A stretch of DNA of 64,000 nt from DASWTL01 sp966250385 (lineage in GTDB: Bacteria > Bacteroidota > Bacteroidia > Sphingobacteriales > Sphingobacteriaceae): positions 131,660 to 195,659 of the forward strand of contig CBINHC010000009.1 of assembly GCA_966250385.1 (NCBI GenBank), given 5' to 3'. Below are positions 25,724 through 33,941 of this stretch, piece by piece. Positions within the stretch are counted from its first letter, which is position 1; the number at the start of each line of letters is the position of its first letter. Made by a program: the position numbers and the translations under genes. The notes under the pieces are model-generated. The model was given only the letters and a program-made list of their open reading frames with translations. It ran no database searches and was not told the origin of the DNA.

Positions 25724-26350
25724 ATGATAAAGTATGTTGTATTTGACTTTGACGGCACAATCGCTGACTCCAGAAAGTTGTTTATTGATACTTATAACCT
25801 GATAGCAGGCAAAAAGAATTACCGGTTAATTACCGCAGAAACTTTGGCTGAACTGCAAAGCATGTCCATTCCGGAGAGATGCCGCTATTTGAACGTACCG
25901 CTGGTGAAAGTTCCGAAAATGGGGTATGATTTCCTGAAGATCTACCGTAATTCCATTTCGGAAATTCAGGTGATGCCCGGCATCAAGGAACTGCTGTCGT
26001 CGTTGAGCGCAGCCGGTTATAAACTCGGAATCATCTCGTCGAATAATCGGGACAACATACTTGAATTCCTTCAGCGCAACCAGATCCACCAAATCGAAGC
26101 GATCGTCTGTTCTACGAACATTCTGGGAAAAAGCAGAATCCTGAAGCGTTTCATGAGAGATTTTCGGATACGCCCGGACGAAATGGTATACATAGGCGAT
26201 GAGCAAAGGGATATCAGCGCCTGCCGGAGCGTAAACGTTAAAGTGATTGCTGTGACCTGGGGATACGACTCGTACGAAGTCCTGGAAAAACTAAATCCGG
26301 ATCATCTTGTAAGCTCGCCCGCGGCTGTTACCGCTATTCTGGGCACCTGA
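25724..26350 (+). CDS. HAD-family phosphatase
   Basis: 208 residues. Motif I FDFDGTIADS carries the nucleophile Asp and acid Asp; the cap insert is a helical type (residues about 16-85); motif II is IISSNN, motif III a Lys in GKSRILKRF, and motif IV GDEQRDISACR gives the Mg2+ ligands. The size and cap resemble phosphoglycolate phosphatase-like (Gph/PpaX) members, but the substrate cannot be read from sequence. It is divergent from the copper operon; its start is 41 bp from the distal half-site, so it may be influenced by the same regulator. A TAGTTTTA sequence at 25712-25719 could be its promoter, only 5 bp before the ATG. Confidence 0.85.
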   Translation: MIKYVVFDFDGTIADSRKLFIDTYNLIAGKKNYRLITAETLAELQSMSIPERCRYLNVPLVKVPKMGYDFLKIYRNSISEIQVMPGIKELLSSLSAAGYKLGIISSNNRDNILEFLQRNQIHQIEAIVCSTNILGKSRILKRFMRDFRIRPDEMVYIGDEQRDISACRSVNVKVIAVTWGYDSYEVLEKLNPDHLVSSPAAVTAILGT

Positions 26351-26537
26351 GCCACTGCCGGAAACTTCGGAAATGAATAAAATAACCAAATGACATCGCC
26401 TTTTTTGCACGAGCTTTTCCCGCAGTGAAGTCCCCGATACATGAAGTTTGATTTCGGCTTCAGCATGATCGGACGCCTGGCGGATGACATTTTTATCGAT
26501 CACCCTAAAAAAACAGGGTAAATACCTGTTGAGATTT

Positions 26538-26600
26538 TTACCTGCAGCATTTCTTAACGAAGAGCAATTTCAAAATCTTAAATAATCTCTTTTTTAACAT
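26538..26600 (-). CDS. Possible 20-residue cationic peptide
   Basis: A minus-strand frame from ATG at 26600 to TAA at 26538 encodes MLKKRLFKILKLLFVKKCCR, a strongly cationic, amphipathic 20-mer with two Cys near the end. It lies just after the terminator-like hairpin at 26632-26647, so it would be reached only by read-through from the operator-6 promoter. Short AT-rich frames can look like this by chance. Reported as a weak candidate only. Confidence 0.2.
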   Translation of the reverse strand: MLKKRLFKILKLLFVKKCCR

Positions 26601-26615
26601 GGTCTTCAGTCAGCG

Positions 26616-26723
26616 TCCTAAAAACGAAAAGGAAGCCCGAAGGCTTCTCTTTCCGCTCTTTAATTAACCACAAACAATCAAATGAAAATTAAAGTGAACC
26701 GTATTCTCCTTAACGTAAATGTT
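26616..26723 (-). ncRNA. Putative short RNA under operator 6
   Basis: The promoter with operator at 26727-26790 has no gene directly behind it. Transcription leftward from about 26723 would meet a perfect intrinsic terminator: stem GAAGCC/GGCTTC with a TTCG loop (26647-26632), then CTTTTCGTTTTT. No ATG lies between start and terminator on this strand. The product would be an RNA of about 100 nt. A plus-strand short frame (ATG 26681, MKIKVNRILLN...) overlaps it, so the region may also be the decayed head of another gene. The rest of 26351-26848 shows no gene. Confidence 0.45.
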
Positions 26724-26726
26724 CGG

Positions 26727-26790
26727 CAAAGTTAATGAGCCGAAGGATCGGCATCCTTATACTATAACCCCAAAAAGTTATATAATTAGC
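26727..26790 (-). promoter_or_regulatory. HMA-AraC-type operator and promoter 6 (orphan)
   Basis: The -7 box TAACTTTG is at 26734-26727 (minus strand). Plus-strand reading: proximal TTATACTATAACC from 26757 and distal TTATATAATTAGC from 26778, 21 bp apart, 23 bp from proximal start to -7 start. All parts have the canonical geometry although only a short terminated transcript follows. It lies between the second RND operon's 3' end and the HAD gene. Confidence 0.75.
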
Positions 26791-26848
26791 GATACCGATG
26801 TACCCGATGAGGGAAATGGCGAGATCAAGGACCCGGAACCAGCGGTCC

Positions 26849-29800
26849 TTAAATAAAATCGGCCTCCTCCGTTACACGGGCTGCAGGCGCTGCGTGAAAG
26901 GCTTCACCAAGCAGCTGATCTATCGAGCTTCCGTTCTCCTTCTTTTTAAATTTTCCGATCAGAATATCGAATATCAGATAAATAACCGGAACGATTACCA
27001 GCGTCAGAAAGAGGGAACTGATCAGACCTCCGATGATCACCCATGCCAGGCCATTTTTCCACTCCGCTCCCGCGCCGGATGCGACAGCAATCGGAAGCAT
27101 CCCGATGATCATCGCCAGGGTAGTCATCAAAATAGGACGCAAACGGGCCTGATTGGCGAGTATCAGCGCGTCCCGCGTTGATTTGCCTTCCTGCTTCATC
27201 TGATTGGTAAAGTCCACGATAATAATGGCATTCTTCGCCACCAGGCCGATCAGCATAATGAGTCCCAGAATCGTAAAAATATTCAGTGAGTCGTTCGTCA
27301 GTGCAAGAGCCAGTAAGGCTCCAATAATGGCAAGCGGAATCGAGAACATCACGACCAGGGGATAAAGAAAACTGTTATACAACGCCACCATGATCAGATA
27401 GACCAGGATGATGGAAGCCAGCAAAGCAATTCCCAGGGTCCCGAACCCGTCGGTTTGATTCTCCTTTTCGCCGCCCCAGACATAGCTGATGCCGGCCGGC
27501 TTTTTCATCTTGATTAGCTTTGCTTCCCATTCATCAGCGATCGTTCCGCTTGGCCGCCCGATCGATTGGGCCTGAACTGAGACGGAGGTGGATCTGTCCC
27601 GGCGTTGCAGCAGGCTTGGGCCGGATGATTCAATGACGTCAGCGAATTGTGAAAGTCGGATCTGATCGCCGGTGTCATTGATAAATAGCAGGTTCCTTAC
27701 GTCCTCAATACTCTGCCGGTTAAAACCATCATACCGGATATTTATATCGTATTCATATTCTCCGGATCTGAACTTGCTGTCGGTGTTTCCGCTGAAGGCG
27801 GTTTGCATGGTAGCACCCACAGCCTGCAGGTCGAGCCCCAGAGCGGCCATCTTATCGCGGTCAACGTTTACCCGAATCTCCGGGTTCCCTTTTTCAACCG
27901 ACAACTTGACTTCCGTTGCCCCGGGTATGGAAGTCAGCTCGTTTTTCGCAGCTTCGGCGAATTGGAGGACGCTGTCCAGATCAGATCCGACAATGGCGAG
28001 GTCTATCGGCGCCTTCTCCGCTGTTCCCAGGATGTTGATCGGTACAGTTTTAACCTTCACCCCGACTAACTTCTTTGCCAGCTCCCGGCTGATCTTGGCA
28101 GCATAAACGGTGGCGTCGTCGTCCCGCTGGTCCACAGGAACAAGCTTCACGTTGATCTCGGCTTTGTAGGCGGTGGCCTTTGATGCGCCCATTCCGTCAC
28201 TCGACTGGCCAACCGTGGTGATTAGCGATGTGATTTCCTTCTTTGGAGCCAGCATAGCTTCTGCCTGCCGGGCAACCTCATTGGTCTGCTCAATAGGCGC
28301 CTCCTTCGGCAACTCCAATTGAACCAGGAACTCTCCCCTGTCTGTCTTGGCAAAAAACTCATTTCCGATAAATCCCAGCCCAACCAGGCTAAATGAAGCA
28401 AAAAGCAGCATCAGTACCAGGCCCAGCGTTAGTCGCTTATGCGCCAGAGCCCAATCCAGCAATCCGGTCATCCAATGGTTGAACCGGTTTAGCTGGTTTT
28501 CAAATGCCAGAATGATCCTTCCATAGAAACTACTTCCGCTCAGGTGCTCAAGCTTTCCGAAACGGGACGATAACAGGGGAATGATCGTAAATGACGTCAG
28601 CAACGACAGCAGCGTCGAAATAATGACCACCACACAGAACTCCCGCAGAATATCCGACACAAATCCGGTACTCAATGCAATCGGGAAAAACACCACAACA
28701 ATGACCAGGGTGATGGAGGTAACCGTAAATCCGATTTCCTTGGTTGCGTCAACGGCCGCCCGGGCCCGGTTCTTGCCCATTTCCATGTGCCGGTAAATAT
28801 TTTCCAGCACAACGATCGCATCGTCCACCAGGATGCCGATCACCAGGGAAAGACCCAGCAGCGACATCAGATTCAGGGAGTAATCCAGCAATTGCATGCC
28901 AATAAAAGTTGCGACCAAAGAAGCTGGAATGGATACCATCACAATTAAGGCGTTTCGAAGGCTGTGAAGGAAAAACAACATGACAAAGGCTACCAGAATA
29001 ATGGCTAACATCAGGTCATGAATAACCGCATCGGCAGACTGAAGGGTAAATACGGAACTGTCATTTGCTATATTGATCTGCAGTCCTACATGGCTGTACT
29101 CAGCCTGGAGTTGACCGATCAGCTTCTGAATACCCTCGCTCACTTCAACCGCATTGGCATCCGACTGCTTGACAATCTGCAATGCGATAGCGTTCTTACC
29201 ATTTACCCGGGCGATTTTCTCGGTCTCCTTCTGTCCATCGCGAATCTCGGCCACATCCCGTAACCGGATCTGCCCCCCGCCGGGTAATACCTTAATGATC
29301 AGATTCCGCAGTTCCTCAACAGTCTGATATTTTCCGGCAAGCCGGATCAGAATATCCTGACCGTCTGATTTGACATTCCCTGTAGGGAAGTCAAGGTTCG
29401 AACCGGCGATCTTCTGCTGGACTTGCAACAAGGACAGCTGATACCCTTCCAGCCTGGACTCGTTTACTGAAACCTGAATCTCCCGCTCTTCACCGCCGAT
29501 CAGGTTTACCTGGGCAACCCCGGGAACCCGGGCAAGATGGTTGGCGATCCGCTTATCGATCAGGTCAAAAAATTCGGCATCTTCCATATCAGCGGATGCA
29601 GACATAGTCATGACCGGTAGGTCTTCGAGCGAAAACTTGTTAAGAGCGGGTGATTTAATGTCTTTCGGCAAAGTGCCCAGGATCGCATTCACCTTCCGCT
29701 GTGCGTCGTTCAGTGCAAGATCGGCATCCGCTCCGTTATTCAATGCGATCGTTACGATCGAAAGGCTCTCATAGGAAGTAGACTCGATCTTCTTAACATT

Positions 29801-30025
29801 CTCCATGGAAGATATGGCATCTTCAATGGCTTTTGTAACGGTATTCTCGACTTCACTTGGTGAGGCCCCGGGATAGACCGTACTGACCGAGACCACGTTC
29901 TGGGCAAACTTGGGAAGTAATTCGTAATTCAGGGAAAAGTAGCTCAATAACCCCAACAGGGAGAGAACCGTGAATCCGACGATCACCAAAATGGGCCGCC
30001 TGATGGATATTTCTGTAATTTTCAT
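26849..30025 (-). CDS. RND efflux pump, AcrB/MdtB-like (HAE type)
   Basis: 1058 residues starting MKITEISIRRPILVIVGFTVL, typical of HAE/MdtB-like pumps. Large periplasmic loops and two six-helix blocks are present; the relay helix LVIGILVDDAIVVLENIYRHM carries the DD pair, and the second half has MLIGLVAKNAIIIVDFTNQMK and the family motif near GGLISSLFLTLVIVPVIYLIF. Substrates of this class are usually organic compounds, but Bacteroidota use similar pumps for metals too; the motif set differs from the CusA-like pump in this window. It is the last gene of a three-gene operon with adaptor and TolC genes, driven by operator 7. Confidence 0.9.
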   Translation of the reverse strand: MKITEISIRRPILVIVGFTVLSLLGLLSYFSLNYELLPKFAQNVVSVSTVYPGASPSEVENTVTKAIEDAISSMENVKKIESTSYESLSIVTIALNNGADADLALNDAQRKVNAILGTLPKDIKSPALNKFSLEDLPVMTMSASADMEDAEFFDLIDKRIANHLARVPGVAQVNLIGGEEREIQVSVNESRLEGYQLSLLQVQQKIAGSNLDFPTGNVKSDGQDILIRLAGKYQTVEELRNLIIKVLPGGGQIRLRDVAEIRDGQKETEKIARVNGKNAIALQIVKQSDANAVEVSEGIQKLIGQLQAEYSHVGLQINIANDSSVFTLQSADAVIHDLMLAIILVAFVMLFFLHSLRNALIVMVSIPASLVATFIGMQLLDYSLNLMSLLGLSLVIGILVDDAIVVLENIYRHMEMGKNRARAAVDATKEIGFTVTSITLVIVVVFFPIALSTGFVSDILREFCVVVIISTLLSLLTSFTIIPLLSSRFGKLEHLSGSSFYGRIILAFENQLNRFNHWMTGLLDWALAHKRLTLGLVLMLLFASFSLVGLGFIGNEFFAKTDRGEFLVQLELPKEAPIEQTNEVARQAEAMLAPKKEITSLITTVGQSSDGMGASKATAYKAEINVKLVPVDQRDDDATVYAAKISRELAKKLVGVKVKTVPINILGTAEKAPIDLAIVGSDLDSVLQFAEAAKNELTSIPGATEVKLSVEKGNPEIRVNVDRDKMAALGLDLQAVGATMQTAFSGNTDSKFRSGEYEYDINIRYDGFNRQSIEDVRNLLFINDTGDQIRLSQFADVIESSGPSLLQRRDRSTSVSVQAQSIGRPSGTIADEWEAKLIKMKKPAGISYVWGGEKENQTDGFGTLGIALLASIILVYLIMVALYNSFLYPLVVMFSIPLAIIGALLALALTNDSLNIFTILGLIMLIGLVAKNAIIIVDFTNQMKQEGKSTRDALILANQARLRPILMTTLAMIIGMLPIAVASGAGAEWKNGLAWVIIGGLISSLFLTLVIVPVIYLIFDILIGKFKKKENGSSIDQLLGEAFHAAPAARVTEEADFI

Positions 30026-30058
30026 CGCTAATAAATCTTTAAAGGATCCATATTGGTA

Positions 30059-31126
30059 TTATTTCCCCAGGAGAGACACGCTTGCGCCATCGGTCAGATT
30101 GATCTGGCCGCTGGTAATAACGGTTTCCCCTTCGGTAAGTCCTTCCAGTATTTCGACCTGGTCACCAAAAACGCGGCCGGCAACCACATTCCGCATGCGG
30201 GCCAGGTTACCATCGGCCAGTACAAAAATCTTGTTACTGCTCACACTACCCACGAAGGCGGTTCTCGGAACCGTAATTACAGGCGCCTGTTTCGGAAATT
30301 CAAAAACTGCGGTTCCATACATACCTGCCTTCAACATACGGTCTGTATGATTCTTTAACTCGATCTCAACCGGAAAATTCAGGCTGTGGTCCGCCTGGGG
30401 TGAGATGAACGTGATCCGCCCCATAAAATTTTTATCCGGAAAGACGGAAGATTTTATCCGAACCTGGTCTCCTTCTCGCAGGTTAGAAACCTGCGATTCA
30501 TTCACGCTCAGAACCAGTTTCAGTCTGGATATGTCTATGATCTCAAAAAGCGGATTACCTGCGGAGATAAAAGCTCCCTTCTCGATATATCGCTTGTTTA
30601 CAATCCCGTCAAACGGTGCTTTTATATTTGCATCGCTGATCCGTACGCGCGCCTGCCGGAGTCTCGCTTTTGCGTTATGGGCGTGAAGACGCGCCTGATC
30701 CAACTGCTGTTGAGTGACGCCACCTGTATTAAATGAGCTTTCAAAACGTGCGAGATCGCGCATGGCATTTTGGTATGCGTCATCGGCAGTGGCGAGATCT
30801 ACCGACAAAAGGTCGGTTTCTATCGTGGCCAGCAGCTGCCCTTCAACCACCCGGGCACCCTCGTCGACCAGGATTCTGGTAATCCGGCCGGAATTTTCAG
30901 CATTAAAAGTGATGCGCTGCGCGGCTTGAAACGTGCCGTTGACGTTGAAATTGATATCGATCGGTTTCTTGTCTGCTTCGGCAATCCGGACGGATATAGC
31001 TTCTGCATGTGCCTGCGCAACTACGGCGGTCTTTGCGTCGTTTTCCTTCTTGTTGTTTGCCAGTACCCAGCCCATTGCCGCCACTGCAATCAGTAAGCCC
31101 AGGGCCGTTATTATTCCTTTTTTCAT
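30059..31126 (-). CDS. Periplasmic adaptor (HlyD/MFP family)
   Basis: 355 residues with an N-terminal signal anchor (KKGIITALGLLIAVAAMGWVLANNKK). The lipoyl halves appear as NAENSGRITRILVDEGARVVEGQLLATIE and IKAPFDGIVNKRYIEKGAFISAGNP; a short helical hairpin (AMRDLARFESSFNTGGVTQ) separates them; the beta-barrel and membrane-proximal parts follow (QLKLVLSVNESQVSNLREGD to the end at GASVSLLGK). It joins the pump to the TolC channel. It is encoded 2 bp downstream of the TolC gene and 33 bp upstream of the pump gene. Confidence 0.9.
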   Translation of the reverse strand: MKKGIITALGLLIAVAAMGWVLANNKKENDAKTAVVAQAHAEAISVRIAEADKKPIDINFNVNGTFQAAQRITFNAENSGRITRILVDEGARVVEGQLLATIETDLLSVDLATADDAYQNAMRDLARFESSFNTGGVTQQQLDQARLHAHNAKARLRQARVRISDANIKAPFDGIVNKRYIEKGAFISAGNPLFEIIDISRLKLVLSVNESQVSNLREGDQVRIKSSVFPDKNFMGRITFISPQADHSLNFPVEIELKNHTDRMLKAGMYGTAVFEFPKQAPVITVPRTAFVGSVSSNKIFVLADGNLARMRNVVAGRVFGDQVEILEGLTEGETVITSGQINLTDGASVSLLGK

Positions 31127-31128
31127 GA

Positions 31129-32556
31129 TCAGTTTAATAAAGATTTGATGTTTCCGTTTGATTTTATGATCTGGATCTCTGCCAGCTTATAGTTCAGTAA
31201 TGCCTGCGTATAGCTATTTTGAGCGGTCGCCCGGGACGTTTCGGCATCCAATAGGTCCGTTAACGACGCCAGGCCGTTCTTATAATTATTCTGCGTGCTG
31301 CTCAGGACTTCTTCAGCCAGATGCACATTCTCCTCCTGCAGCTGAATGGTTTGCAGGCTGTTCAAAACCTGAAGCCTGGCGTTCTCATTGGCCAGATTCA
31401 GGCTTTGTTTGGTATTCCGCAGATCTTCCTGAACTTGTAGGAGATCCACAGAAGCCTGTCTGACTTTGGCCTTGACTGTTCCGCCGTTAAAAATGGGAAT
31501 CCGGAGACTCAGGCTTACGGAGGCCATATCGTAGCCGAATGAACTTCCGGATCGGTTAAAGAAGTCGAATTTGTTGCTGATACCGTTATATGAATAGTTA
31601 CCGGCCAGAGCAAGGCTTGGGTAATACGCTGCTTCATAGGCACTCTTCTGTAGGGCCAGCAGTTCTTCCTTCTTTTTTAGTAATTGGATCTCGGTTTTGG
31701 ATTCGGTCCGGACAGAGTCTGCAAGTTTCAGCTTCAATTCGTCGCTGATTGCGGTTAGTGAGGCCTCAGGAATGATCACCGGTTGGCTGATCGGCATTCC
31801 GATCATGAATTTCAAGCTGTTCTCCTGTTGCTTTACCGCATTTGCCAGCTGCTCGCGTTGGGTCCTCAAATTCGTCAGACTGACCTTCACCCGGTCGAGA
31901 TCAATGCGCTTTGCAAGACCGTTTTTTAATTGATCAGCCACCGTCCTTTCCACCTGCTGTATGTTCTTGATATTGGCGTCAAAAACGCCCAGTTGCTGAC
32001 GGGAAACAAGTACCTGGTAGTAGGTAGTGGCCACCTGCTCCAAAACATTTTCTTCTGTCAGGCTGGCACTCAGCTGATAAAAAGACTCACTGGCTTTTGC
32101 GGCCTTCAGACCGGCAAAAACCTGCTTGTTAAAAATTTGCTGACTGAACGACACCCCGGCATTTGCGCTGTATGTGGTGCCACTTTCCATGGTAATGAGT
32201 TCGCCCGGGCGGCCCAAAGCTTCACCGGGAAGCACGAACTGAGGCTTTATCAGCTGGTCCGTTAATGCCGCATTTCCATTAACCTGGGGTAGCGCGGCCG
32301 CCCGTGCCTCATCGGTCTTATAATTGCCCCGGTCAATATCGAGATTCGCCTTTTTTACATCTTGATTATGCTGGAGGGCGTACCGCAGGACTTCCGGCAA
32401 CGTGAGTACCGGCCGGACGGTCTGGGAAGAAGCGGGTAGCTGAAAAGCTAATATTAGGGCCAGACTCAAAAGGGCTCCCGCTTTATGAACGATTGTCCGG
32501 CTTCTGTTTTTAATTAACTCTCTGTAAAGATTTAAACCTGTTTTTATTTCTGTCAT
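31129..32556 (-). CDS. TolC-family outer-membrane protein of the second efflux system
   Basis: 475 residues. The hydrophobic signal segment is preceded by about 20 polar residues (GALLSLALILAFQLPASSQ). Two OEP repeats follow: LPEVLRYALQHNQDVKKANLDI and VEEVATTYYQVLVSRQQLGV / LQVQEDLRNTKQSLNLANENARLQVLNSLQTI near the C-terminus. It is the first gene of the TolC-adaptor-RND operon; the predicted transcription start is about 20 nt before its ATG, which supports the long start. An HMA-AraC regulator gene lies just upstream. Confidence 0.9.
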   Translation of the reverse strand: MTEIKTGLNLYRELIKNRSRTIVHKAGALLSLALILAFQLPASSQTVRPVLTLPEVLRYALQHNQDVKKANLDIDRGNYKTDEARAAALPQVNGNAALTDQLIKPQFVLPGEALGRPGELITMESGTTYSANAGVSFSQQIFNKQVFAGLKAAKASESFYQLSASLTEENVLEQVATTYYQVLVSRQQLGVFDANIKNIQQVERTVADQLKNGLAKRIDLDRVKVSLTNLRTQREQLANAVKQQENSLKFMIGMPISQPVIIPEASLTAISDELKLKLADSVRTESKTEIQLLKKKEELLALQKSAYEAAYYPSLALAGNYSYNGISNKFDFFNRSGSSFGYDMASVSLSLRIPIFNGGTVKAKVRQASVDLLQVQEDLRNTKQSLNLANENARLQVLNSLQTIQLQEENVHLAEEVLSSTQNNYKNGLASLTDLLDAETSRATAQNSYTQALLNYKLAEIQIIKSNGNIKSLLN

Positions 32557-32578
32557 GGTATTACCTTTAATTCAAGGT

Positions 32579-32642
32579 CAAAATTAGATCAGAAAGAAAT
32601 GGTGCACTTTACAAAATTGCCGTTCAAGTTTATATTATTTCG
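32579..32642 (-). promoter_or_regulatory. HMA-AraC-type operator and promoter 7 (second RND operon)
   Basis: The -7 box TAATTTTG is at 32586-32579. Plus-strand reading: proximal TTACAAAATTGCC from 32609 and distal TTATATTATTTCG from 32630, 21 bp apart; proximal start to -7 start is 23 bp. The distal half-site overlaps the last codons of the upstream regulator gene. Confidence 0.85.
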
Positions 32643-33231
32643 AATTTGCAAAACCCGCCTCTTTTATTACCTGACGTTTTTTGGCCTTTACCTGTTTGAA
32701 GAAGGTTGGCGTCGAGGAAGTAACTCTTTTGAATTGCCGGGATAAATGAAACATGCTGCTGTATCCGGTGAGTTCGGCAATCTGGGAAAGGGTCATATCT
32801 GTATAGACCAGATATTCTTTAATTTTATCGATTCGTTTTTGAATAATATACGTTTCAAGGGTAATTCCCTCCGCCTTTGAAAAAAGAGCGCTTAAAGTAT
32901 CATAGTTTACATTGAGTTTTTCCGACAGAAGTGTTGAGAACCGGACCTTTTTATCGAGGGAAGTTTCCTGGGAATAATAGTCGTCAATGATCTTCTTTAC
33001 CTGATCCAGGAGTTTCTGCTCGCCGGACTGGAAAATTTCAAAATTCAGTCCTCTTAGTACATCGTTCAGCTCCGATATTCCGGACAGGTTTTGAAGTCCG
33101 GAAACAGTTATCTTTCCGAGATATATTTCCTCAACGGTTAAAGAAATTTTTTCAAGTGATTGTTTAAGAACAGTAATACATCTTGTGCACACCATTCCCT
33201 TAATAGAAAATGTTTGGCGGTCTCTCATCAT
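32635..33231 (-). CDS. HMA-AraC transcriptional regulator (paralogue 2)
   Basis: 198 residues. The HMA-like start carries the loop GMVCTRC in FSIKGMVCTRCITVLKQSLEK, then EEIYLGKITVSGL, and the AraC HTH pair is TLSQIAELTGYSSMFHLSRQFKRVTSSTPTFFKQ. The first HTH helix is close in sequence to that of the regulator at 14120-14686, so the two probably recognise the same half-site. Promoter 8 in front of it carries the operator, which implies autoregulation. It sits directly upstream of the second RND operon (79 bp), its likely target. Metal sensing is inferred from the CxxC. Confidence 0.85.
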   Translation of the reverse strand: MMRDRQTFSIKGMVCTRCITVLKQSLEKISLTVEEIYLGKITVSGLQNLSGISELNDVLRGLNFEIFQSGEQKLLDQVKKIIDDYYSQETSLDKKVRFSTLLSEKLNVNYDTLSALFSKAEGITLETYIIQKRIDKIKEYLVYTDMTLSQIAELTGYSSMFHLSRQFKRVTSSTPTFFKQVKAKKRQVIKEAGFANSK

Positions 33232-33248
33232 TCCAATATTTGACGCTG

Positions 33249-33312
33249 CAAATATTGGAATGAGGAAACGGCCCTATTTTATCGAATCCCCGTTAAATTT
33301 TATATAATTTAC
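33249..33312 (-). promoter_or_regulatory. HMA-AraC-type operator and promoter 8 (regulator gene)
   Basis: The -7 box is AATATTTG (33256-33249), one mismatch from TAnnTTTG. Plus-strand reading: proximal TTATCGAATCCCC from 33279 and distal TTATATAATTTAC from 33300, spacing 21 bp, 23 bp to the -7 start. As at regulator promoter 4, the -7 box is the element that departs from consensus. Confidence 0.7.
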
Positions 33313-33881
33313 AAGATCGAATCGATTGATTTCCGTGACTTCTCAATATTTCTCTCGGCCTTGAATTTGGAAGGTGTCTTGCCGGTTATTTTTTTGAACT
33401 GCATGGACAGATGCTGTAAACTGCTATACCCTAACCGGTACGAAATTTCACTCAGATTGTACTCATCATAAAACAGCAGTTCCTTTACCCGTTCTATTTT
33501 TTGATGGATAATATATTGTTCGATCGTGTTTCCTTCAATGGAAGAAAAAAGAAAGCTCAAGGAATTATATTCCATTAAAAATTTGTCAGCCAGGTGATCT
33601 GACCAGGCCACCGATAATTCCAGGTATTCGGAGTGGTGAATCTTTTGTATGATCTCGCACTTTACCCGCTCAACCAGCCGCAGCTTCGAAGAATCAAGAA
33701 CTTCAAAACCATGCTCCAGCAATTTGCTTTCAAGCTGCTTTCGCTGCCCTTCCGTGATCTCGGGTAATTTCACCAAACCCAAGCTTATTTCGTAATCACG
33801 TATCCCGTGCCTTTCCAACTCTTCCCGGACAACCAGTATGCAGCGGTCGCATACCATGTTCTTTAAATACAACTCTGTCAT
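33309..33881 (-). CDS. HMA-AraC transcriptional regulator (paralogue 3)
   Basis: 190 residues: an HMA-like head with KNMVCDRCILVVREELERHG and EISLGLVKLPE, and an AraC HTH (NLSEISYRLGYSSLQHLSMQFKKITGKTPSKFKAE). It is closest to the widely found Bacteroidota form of this family. It lies in front of paralogue 2 on the same strand, 78 bp apart with operator 8 in the gap. Upstream of this gene I could not find the 21-bp half-site pair, so it may be expressed constitutively and act as the primary sensor, or be controlled otherwise. The stop codon is next to the distal half-site of operator 8. Confidence 0.85.
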   Translation of the reverse strand: MTELYLKNMVCDRCILVVREELERHGIRDYEISLGLVKLPEITEGQRKQLESKLLEHGFEVLDSSKLRLVERVKCEIIQKIHHSEYLELSVAWSDHLADKFLMEYNSLSFLFSSIEGNTIEQYIIHQKIERVKELLFYDEYNLSEISYRLGYSSLQHLSMQFKKITGKTPSKFKAERNIEKSRKSIDSIL

Positions 33882-33941
33882 CTTGATGTAAAGATAGTCG
33901 TTAATTTGAAGACTGTCAATATTTTATCATTTATACCTGAT

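Noticed and set aside
25596..25760. Longer start for the TolC-like protein of the copper operon
   Set aside because: It would run through the promoter and both half-sites, and puts 55 residues ahead of a normal signal peptide.
26291..26503. 70-residue minus-strand open frame opposite the end of the HAD gene
   Set aside because: It overlaps the HAD 3' end, has no recognisable domain, and lies behind the terminator of the orphan transcript.
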